Source: Caldifarciminota bacterium (GTDB taxonomy: Bacteria; Hydrothermota; UBA3072). Taken from it: a stretch of 64,000 nucleotides of DNA. The notes beneath the pieces were generated by a model. That model was not told the DNA's origin and made no database searches. It worked only from the letters and a program-made list of their open reading frames with translations. A program made the translations under genes and the position numbers. The stretch is from positions 146,706 through 210,705 of the forward strand of contig JAFGHJ010000003.1 in NCBI GenBank assembly GCA_016930175.1, written 5' to 3'. This document shows, piece after piece, positions 58,587 to 64,000 of the stretch (within the stretch, counting starts at the first letter, position 1; the number at the start of each line of letters is the position of its first letter).

Positions 58587-60059
58587 ATGAAGTGTTTATT
58601 AAAAACCGCTTTATTCTCAGCTTTTTTGCTTTTTCGTGGTGGTTTTTTGTTCGGGCAGGCTCCTGATACCGCTTGGACAAAGACCTTTGGTGGAACCGAG
58701 TATGATGAAGGTAAGTCCGTCCAGCAGACTACTGATGGTGGGTATATTGTTACCGGTTTTATTTATTCTAACTACCAATTTGACGTTTACCTTATAAAGA
58801 CGGATTCCTTAGGTGATTCTTTATGGACCAGAACCTATGGTGGAGTTAACTCGGATTATGGCCTGTCAGTCCGGCAGACATCCGATGGTGGATACATTAT
58901 TGCAGGAATAGTTGGTATTGTTTCTTTGCCATCACATGATGATGCTTATCTAATAAAAACGGATTCGATGGGAGACACTCTCTGGACCAGACATTACGGG
59001 GGTCCTTCGGTAGATTTTGCCCGCTGCGTCCAGCAAACTACCGATGGAGGATATATTTTTGTTGGACGTTATTGTCCTTCTCTTGGTGAAGAGGAGGATA
59101 TTTATCTAGTTAAGACGGATTCGCTGGGAGATGTTCTCTGGATGAAAACTCATGGAGGATCTCCCTCCGACCATGGATACTGCGTCCAGCAGACCAAAGA
59201 TGGGGGATATATTATTGGCGGGTTTAGTTGGTCTACCGATGAAGAATGCTGGAAGAACTATTTGATAAAAACGGATTCCTTAGGTGATTCTCTCTGGGCA
59301 AGGATTTATGGAAGAGTTTACGACGACGACGACAGCGGAATATACCTCCAGCAGACCAAAGATAAGGGTTATATTATTGTGGGACAAGATCTTGAGGGTG
59401 AGGATTATGACCTTTATCTAATAAAGACTGACTCTCTGGGGGATACTCTCTGGACAAGGACTTATGGGGGTACTGAACGTGAGGTTGGCCATTCCATACA
59501 GTTAACCAAAGATGGAGGGTATGTTATTGTAGGTAGGACCGATTCTTACGGATCAGGAGATGCTGATGTTTATCTTATAAAAACGGATTCCATGGGTGAT
59601 CCGATTTGGACAAAAACAATTGGAGGAACTGATGCTGATTTTGGCTATTCCGTCCAGCAAACTACCGATGGGGGGTATATTATTACCGGTTTGACTTTTT
59701 CTTATGGCCCTGGTAGAAGTGATGTTTATCTTATAAAAATAGAACCCGAAAAGAGTGGAATTGAGGAAGATATCACACCGGGTTTGTTCTTCTTGTACCC
59801 AGCTTCTCCGAATCCTTTTGCAAATGAAACAATCGTTAAGTATGAAATGGCAAAGGAGAATTATATAGACATTTCCATTTACAACATGCTTGGGCAAAGA
59901 GTGAGGAGTCTTTATTCAGGCAAACAATCTTCTGGTACTCATTTGGTTATTTGGAACGGAACCGGAGATACAGGAGAAAAACTTTCTTCAGGTATTTATT
60001 TCTTTAATATTAAGACGGGAGATAAAGAGGCTTCTAGTAAAGTAATGTTTTTGAGGTGA
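58587..60059 (+). CDS. Secreted seven-repeat propeller protein with C-terminal sorting domain
   Basis: Signal peptide (1-24, MKCLLKTALFSAFLLFRGG...). Seven repeats of about 50 residues follow, each with a version of W(T/A)(K/R)TYGG, QQTxDGGYIIxG and YLIKTDSLGD, which should fold into a seven-bladed propeller. The last 80 residues (PNPFANETIVKYE, ISIYNMLGQRVRSL, SSGIYFFNIKTG) form a sorting domain of the type used by type IX secretion or cell-wall attachment. It is probably exported to the surface. Ribosome binding site aaggagg precedes ATG 58587. The ligand is unknown. Confidence 0.88.
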   Translation: MKCLLKTALFSAFLLFRGGFLFGQAPDTAWTKTFGGTEYDEGKSVQQTTDGGYIVTGFIYSNYQFDVYLIKTDSLGDSLWTRTYGGVNSDYGLSVRQTSDGGYIIAGIVGIVSLPSHDDAYLIKTDSMGDTLWTRHYGGPSVDFARCVQQTTDGGYIFVGRYCPSLGEEEDIYLVKTDSLGDVLWMKTHGGSPSDHGYCVQQTKDGGYIIGGFSWSTDEECWKNYLIKTDSLGDSLWARIYGRVYDDDDSGIYLQQTKDKGYIIVGQDLEGEDYDLYLIKTDSLGDTLWTRTYGGTEREVGHSIQLTKDGGYVIVGRTDSYGSGDADVYLIKTDSMGDPIWTKTIGGTDADFGYSVQQTTDGGYIITGLTFSYGPGRSDVYLIKIEPEKSGIEEDITPGLFFLYPASPNPFANETIVKYEMAKENYIDISIYNMLGQRVRSLYSGKQSSGTHLVIWNGTGDTGEKLSSGIYFFNIKTGDKEASSKVMFLR

Positions 60060-60095
60060 TTATTTTGTATTATACTTGCCGAAAGGGAGTAAACG

Positions 60096-60948
60096 CTGAA
60101 AATTTTTAGATTAATTAAAAATTTATCCGTTTTATTGTTTTTTTTCTTATTTTTAATAAGCGAAGAGGCTTTTTGCTATTTGAATATAATAGAGGAATCG
60201 GGTAGGTTAATTTTGGAAAGCGACGAGCAAATGGTAGTTGGTGTTATAGATATGTGCGGAAGGCGTATAAGAAATTTTAATGATTCGGAAGTTACGATTT
60301 CCGGAGAAAGCTTACTCTCTGGCGTTTACTTTCTCGATATAAATAAAGAGCAAAGTTTGAAATTTACTGTTATAAATAATTTCTTGTTCGGAGTTATGGG
60401 TATAGATAAAATCCTCATCGAACAGCCGAAAACCGTTCCTTTCTACCCGGAAAGGGTGAGTATAGATGAGACTCAGAATTTTCCGGGTATTGAAGATATA
60501 ATTAATGCCCCTGTTCTTGATATATCTATTTACGGACAGTACACAGTTGCGATTGGGTGTAGAAACAGTACTTGTTATGTTTATGGTTGACGCTGACGGA
60601 ACCAATACAGGATTTTTCGTTTATGATACAAGAGAATGGTACTAATCCGCTTACGCCGCGGCTAATATGATTAGAATAATGCCAAAACCGAAGCTAATAT
60701 CTGCGATAAGTAACGGTACGGCAGGTTATTACGCTTATCGCTTTAATCCGGATGCTGACGATGCAGATTACGACCCTGTGATTGTAGCGTGGAATGTATC
60801 AGGTCCTCTTAAGGCGACTATTCCTGTTGAAAACGGGATTTATCAGATAGTAGATATGCTTGGTCATTCAATTACACTGAAAGCGTACAATAGCGCCTTA
60901 GAGGTCGAAATCGGACCTTACCCGGTCTATATAAAGCTGCAAAGATAG
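60096..60948 (+). pseudogene. Decayed secreted protein gene with CTG at the start position
   Basis: agggag (60084-60089) precedes CTG 60096, which begins a good signal sequence: KIFRLIKNLSVLLFFF. The first open part has a sorting-domain-like region (GVIDMCGRRIRNF, LSSGVYFLDI-type) and runs to 60590. Homology-like sequence then continues one frame over (VLVMFMVDADGTNTGFFVYD), meets an in-frame TAA (60643-60645) and resumes as 60667-60948, which resembles the end of a glycoside-hydrolase-like protein (DPVIVAWNVSG, YQIVDMLGHSITL, PVYIKLQR). One frameshift, one stop and a non-standard start make decay likely. Confidence 0.6.
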
Positions 60949-61024
60949 CAATAAATAAAGTTATTGTTTTTTACAAATTAACTAATCAACCAATTAACTA
61001 ATGTACGAGTTTTATATTAGTTGT

Positions 61025-61621
61025 TTATTTTTTCAGCCGGAAACTTGATGAGGCGGGGGCTTCTTTATCGGCGAGTTCGTCTCTCAAAGTCGCTTCGGTG
61101 ATATATTTCCCTTCGGCGAGTTCTTCTGTTGTGTTTATGTTGACCCTTAAAAACAACTCCTCTAAATTATACTCTTCCCCAAAGTTTTTATGTTCATTGT
61201 ATAAATCCTCATCCAATAGAATATCTCCCTCGGGTGATTTCAAGCGGAGATGTAATTTAATCCAGATTTCTTTTGTTTTATCCGGATTCATATTATATTT
61301 TACACCGTCTAAATTAAAATAAATCCAGACAATATCACCAGGTTTAAATGTCGCGTCGGGCTGTTCTTTATAGTCCATGTAACCACTGGGTCTTTCCGAA
61401 CAAAATACAATATTGGAAAGCCCTAACTCACCAGAAACGGATTCTGCCTGCGATTTCTCTTCCTTGACGGATTCTACTTCTCCGGGTTTTTCTTCTTCCG
61501 AGATGATTGTTTCTTCGGTTTTTTCGGCTGTTTTTGTGATAACAATGACATCCGTAGCGAGTAAAACGGCTACTATGGCGACTACCAGTACTATAACGAT
61601 TATAGCTATTTTTGCCTTCAT
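61025..61621 (-). CDS. Membrane-anchored extracytoplasmic protein, hypothetical
   Basis: 198 residues: one N-terminal membrane helix (4-24, IAIIVIVLVVAIVAVLLATDV), a Glu/Lys/Ser-rich linker (about 30-65) and a beta-sandwich-like domain (about 70-198, FKPGDIVWIYFNLDG, LHLRLKSPEGDILL, GKYITEATLRD). The folded part probably faces the periplasm. No family is recognised. It has a ribosome binding site (aaaggagg) and a leader of about 70 nt. Confidence 0.6.
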   Translation of the reverse strand: MKAKIAIIVIVLVVAIVAVLLATDVIVITKTAEKTEETIISEEEKPGEVESVKEEKSQAESVSGELGLSNIVFCSERPSGYMDYKEQPDATFKPGDIVWIYFNLDGVKYNMNPDKTKEIWIKLHLRLKSPEGDILLDEDLYNEHKNFGEEYNLEELFLRVNINTTEELAEGKYITEATLRDELADKEAPASSSFRLKK

Positions 61622-61698
61622 AATAAATACCTCCTTTGATTTAATTATTACGATATTTTTTGTTATTTTTTTAAAGAATTAAAAATGCTTCTTGCTCT

Positions 61699-61727
61699 AT
61701 TCTAAGGAAATTTCTGTTTATTGTCAA
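61699..61727 (-). promoter_or_regulatory. Predicted promoter of the 61025-61621 gene
   Basis: On the minus strand: TTGACA (61727-61722), 17 bp, TAGAAT (61704-61699). Confidence 0.6.
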
Positions 61728-61744
61728 GGTATGAACATAGTAAA

Positions 61745-61935
61745 TAGAATTCCCTTAAATTCCACATTTTGTCGCTGATTTACGTTCTTTGTGTTATTTG
61801 TGTGAGAATTTTATTATAGTCAGTGTGTTAGTGGGTTGGTGTGTTGGTGGGTAAAAAACAGCCCAACAGACTAACCGACCAACAGACCAACAATTTAAAT
61901 TCTCTGTGCCCTCTGTGGTAAAAGAAAAGGGTGGT
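61745..61935. repeat. Mosaic repeats upstream of the UbiA-like gene
   Basis: Modules: 'acgttctttgtgttatttgt' (61783), 'gtgtgttagtgggttggtgt' (61823), 'cccaacagactaaccgacca' (61862) and 'tctctgtgccctctgtggta' (61900). The third matches 24110-24140 and 20950-20990. No gene is present in 61622-61988. Confidence 0.65.
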
Positions 61936-61952
61936 ATGTGGGATAAATTGCC

Positions 61953-61980
61953 TTGACTTTTAGTTCTTATGATTTATAAT
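61953..61980 (+). promoter_or_regulatory. Predicted promoter of the UbiA-like gene
   Basis: TTGACT (61953-61958), 16 bp, TATAAT (61975-61980). +1 falls at about 61987, two bases before the ATG at 61989. Confidence 0.75.
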
Positions 61981-61988
61981 CTCTCCTG

Positions 61989-62903
61989 ATGGATTATTTT
62001 ATGCTGCTTCGTCCCACTTTATTTCTCCCTTTATGGATATTTTTTCTTCTCGGAGCTCATCACGCAGAAGGAGAGATTTCTCTCGGGGCAGTTGGTGCTT
62101 TTATTCTTTATACCATGCTTATGGGGGGTGTTTATATTTTTAACCAGATTATTGATAGAGAGTCTGATAAGAAAAACAAGAAATTGTTCCTGCTTTCTGA
62201 CGGTCTTATACCTCTTAAAAATGCGTACATAGAAATGACCACTCTTTTTTTAATAGCTGTTTCCGCGTCCTTCATCCTTGGTATTAATATTTTTATTGCT
62301 TTTCTGGTTTCTCTTTTTCTGGGTATTACTTATTCTCTTCCTCCGATAGAAACAAAAGGGAAACCCTTTCTGGATATCCTTTGGAACTCTTGCGGATACG
62401 GAGTTCTTGCTTTTATGGTTGGTTGGCTCGCTGTCGTCTCTGAGCCCTCTAAATCGATGTTTATTACTGCGATTCCCTATTTTTTCGCGGTTGCGGCAGT
62501 ATTTGTTAATACAACTATTCCCGATATAGAAGGTGATAGAAGAGAAGGCAAAGTTACGACCGGGGTTTTTTTAGGCAAGAAAAACACGCTTTTGCTTGGT
62601 GTAATTCTTGACTTTGTTGCTATAGTTGTATCGTATTTGATGGGAGAAAGAGGATACATATGCCTTATAGGAGCGGGACTTGCGTTCCCCATATTTCTGA
62701 TAGCTTATATTAAACAGACAAAGAAGACGATTTTATTTTCTTTCAGAGCTATTCCGGGAATACTTGCCATTATTGTTTTCTTTATATCTCCAATAATAAT
62801 TCCGCTTTTTGCAGCGGTTTTAGGAGTTCAAAAGGTTTATTACAAGAGAAAATTCAATATAGATTATCCGTCCATGTTTAGCGGTAAAGAGAGGGATTTT
62901 TAA
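61989..62903 (+). CDS. UbiA-family prenyltransferase
   Basis: 304 residues with about eight membrane helices. The first Asp-rich motif is NQIIDRESD (52-60) and the second is DIEGDRREGK near 176-185, matching the NxxxDxxxD and DxxxD pattern that binds the prenyl diphosphate through magnesium. The prenyl acceptor is unknown: a quinone, haem or archaeal-type lipid. There is no ribosome binding site, and the -10 box sits 9 bases from the ATG, so a leaderless mRNA is inferred. A TPR protein follows by 2 bp. Confidence 0.85.
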   Translation: MDYFMLLRPTLFLPLWIFFLLGAHHAEGEISLGAVGAFILYTMLMGGVYIFNQIIDRESDKKNKKLFLLSDGLIPLKNAYIEMTTLFLIAVSASFILGINIFIAFLVSLFLGITYSLPPIETKGKPFLDILWNSCGYGVLAFMVGWLAVVSEPSKSMFITAIPYFFAVAAVFVNTTIPDIEGDRREGKVTTGVFLGKKNTLLLGVILDFVAIVVSYLMGERGYICLIGAGLAFPIFLIAYIKQTKKTILFSFRAIPGILAIIVFFISPIIIPLFAAVLGVQKVYYKRKFNIDYPSMFSGKERDF

Positions 62904-62905
62904 AT

Positions 62906-63862
62906 ATGATAACATTAATTTTATTGATTTCTATTTTTTCGCCTGAAACTGATTCGCTGTTAAATGAAGCTATTAATTGCTCATATATAGAGGACTTTGC
63001 ACGTGCAGAGTCTATTTTGGTAGTAGTTAAAGAGAGGGAAGTCGAGCATCCTATTGCGTATTTTTTATTGTCTTCGCTTTATGAAATGATGTGGGTCGAT
63101 CGGGGAGACAGTTCATACAGGGATAGAATATTCTCATACGCGGATTCAGCCATTAACAAGGGTAAAAAATGGACGAAAAATTATCCTGATGATCCGTGGG
63201 GCTATTTTTTTATTGGCGGGAGCTATACGTTGAAGATTTTTTATTATGTTATGAAAGAAGATTACCTGGGTACATTTGTTATGATTAATCCGGCAATTTA
63301 TTATCTGGAAAAGGCCAGAGATCTCGATTCCACTTTAACTGATGTTTATTTGGGTTTAGGAGGATGGGAATATATGAAGGGTCATTTACCGTTTATGGGA
63401 AAGGATAAAGAGAAAGGGCTCTCAATGATTAGAAAGGCTATTAAGGACGCAAGGTTTGTTTCTTTATATTCGACATTGGCTTATGCTAACATTTGTATTC
63501 GGGAAGAGGATTACGATGAGGCTATATCAATTCTTGAGCCTTTACTAAGTAAGATCCCGGACTCAAGGACTTTTACCTGGCCGCTCATAAAAGCTTATTA
63601 TGGGAAAAAAGAATACTGCAAATCTCTAGAAATAGCGGATAAACTTATTAGAATCTCTGCGAATAATGATTATTCGAGGTTTGAGGCTTACTACTATAAA
63701 GCAAAGATACTTTTTGACCTTGAAAAGCTTGAGGAAGCATTGATTGCCGCTGAAACGGCGCTGAATATTCAGGTTGAAAAAGATGCCCCGCATGTCAAAG
63801 ATATAAGAGAAGATCTTCTTGAAATAAGGAAAGAAATAAAAAATAAGACGGAGGGAGCTTAA
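62906..63862 (+). CDS. TPR-repeat protein, probably exported
   Basis: 318 residues. The N-terminus (MITLILLISIFSPETDS) is a short hydrophobic, signal-like segment. The rest is helical, with TPR-type repeats (AIKDARFVSLYSTLAYANICIREEDYDEAI, KSLEIADKLIRI, EALIAAETALNI) between residues about 20 and 310. TPR proteins bind partner proteins or lipids. It starts 2 bp after the UbiA-like gene, with gagaggg as ribosome binding site, so both are in one mRNA. No specific role can be given. Confidence 0.75.
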   Translation: MITLILLISIFSPETDSLLNEAINCSYIEDFARAESILVVVKEREVEHPIAYFLLSSLYEMMWVDRGDSSYRDRIFSYADSAINKGKKWTKNYPDDPWGYFFIGGSYTLKIFYYVMKEDYLGTFVMINPAIYYLEKARDLDSTLTDVYLGLGGWEYMKGHLPFMGKDKEKGLSMIRKAIKDARFVSLYSTLAYANICIREEDYDEAISILEPLLSKIPDSRTFTWPLIKAYYGKKEYCKSLEIADKLIRISANNDYSRFEAYYYKAKILFDLEKLEEALIAAETALNIQVEKDAPHVKDIREDLLEIRKEIKNKTEGA

Positions 63863-63880
63863 GACAGCGCCGAAAAGGTC

Positions 63881-63908
63881 TTGACATATTTATTTTAGAA
63901 GGTAAAAT
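63881..63908 (+). promoter_or_regulatory. Predicted promoter of tRNA-Leu(UAA)
   Basis: TTGACA (63881-63886), 16 bp, TAAAAT (63903-63908), ten bases before the tRNA 5' end. Confidence 0.75.
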
Positions 63909-63918
63909 TACAGGGTTA

Positions 63919-64000
63919 GCCGGAGTGGCGGAATCGGTAGACGCATCGGACTTAAAATCCGGTGGAGAATTTTCTCCGTGTCGGTTCAAGTCCGACCTCC
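63919..64000 (+). tRNA. tRNA-Leu, anticodon UAA, cut by the window end
   Basis: The acceptor stem GCCGGAG (63919-63925), D-arm, anticodon loop CTTAAAA (anticodon UAA), a long variable arm (ggtggagaattttctccgtg) and the T-loop GTTCAAG are visible. The window stops at ...CCTCC, four or so bases before the 3' acceptor strand would finish. It shares the acceptor stem with the CAA isoacceptor at 58191. Confidence 0.93.

Noticed and set aside
1..61935. Dispersed repeats as CRISPR arrays
   Set aside because: The modules are not regularly spaced, vary in order and orientation, and no cas gene is present.

Overview
The window looks like chromosome from an uncultured, low-GC, Gram-negative and probably anaerobic bacterium. 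Evidence for a Gram-negative envelope: lpxB with companion lipid A genes, several lipoproteins with lipoboxes, an LolB/DUF4292-like lipoprotein, and a secreted propeller protein ending in a type IX-secretion-like sorting domain. Evidence for an anaerobic life-style: a PPi-type phosphofructokinase, a ferritin-like di-iron protein and radical-SAM enzymes. The mix of a sorting domain, DUF4388 proteins and GAF/GGDEF signalling fits an FCB-like or WOR-3/Stahlbacteria-like candidate phylum, but I cannot fix the lineage from sequence alone. No rRNA, CRISPR array, transposase or phage module was seen.

Layout. 0.5-4.8 kb (+): aspartokinase, PPi-type PFK, glutaredoxin-like, ferritin-like and metallo-hydrolase genes. 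5-8.7 kb (-): DHOD-like protein and zinc-ribbon Nudix, then ComEC-like and J-domain/TPR proteins. 8.7-17.3 kb (+): a compact operon pyrR-pyrB-pyrC that runs on into a cyclase-homology protein, a GAF-GAF-GGDEF protein and a uridine-kinase-like protein, preceded by a leader with a 38-codon ORF and a palindrome. 17.4-20 kb: a receiver lacking its phospho-Asp, an NtrC-type regulator and a lipoprotein. 20-24 kb (-): PP-loop protein, then metF-nadA-mnmA. 24.3-30.8 kb (-): VIT/VWA protein, lipoprotein acetolactate decarboxylase, a repair-like trio (methyltransferase, HEAT alkylation-repair-like, SPL-like radical SAM) and a small barrel-like protein. 31-35.3 kb (-): a zinc-ribbon/SPFH membrane cluster resembling Bacillus ydjG/ydjI. 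35.4-38.7 kb (-): DUF4388, TPR-membrane and LolB-like proteins. 38.7-41.3 kb (+): smpB-amidase-murI. 41.8-45 kb: a large lipoprotein with an HExxH motif, inside a 34-bp perfect inverted repeat, and a small membrane protein. 45.4-51 kb: ABC exporter facing a lipid A operon (Gfo/Idh, lpxB, DUF374 acyltransferase, glycosyltransferase). 51.2-53.1 kb: frameshifted TolB-like lipoprotein, broken small membrane ORF and a HEPN-MNT pair. 53.3-57.9 kb (-): DUF512-der-plsY and a minimal histidine kinase/regulator pair. 58.2-64 kb: tRNA-Leu(CAA), seven-repeat secreted propeller, a decayed secreted gene, UbiA-like and TPR proteins, and a cut-off tRNA-Leu(UAA).

Two global traits stand out. Promoters are readable as TTGACA/T, 14-17 bp, TATAAT-like, and at five genes the -10 box lies so close to the ATG that the mRNA would be leaderless. 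Intergenic spaces are filled with a mosaic of short related repeat modules in both orientations, often at gene 3' ends. The best candidates for something new are the pyrimidine/second-messenger operon, the zinc-ribbon/SPFH cluster, the repeat-bracketed HExxH lipoprotein, and the HEPN-MNT island.
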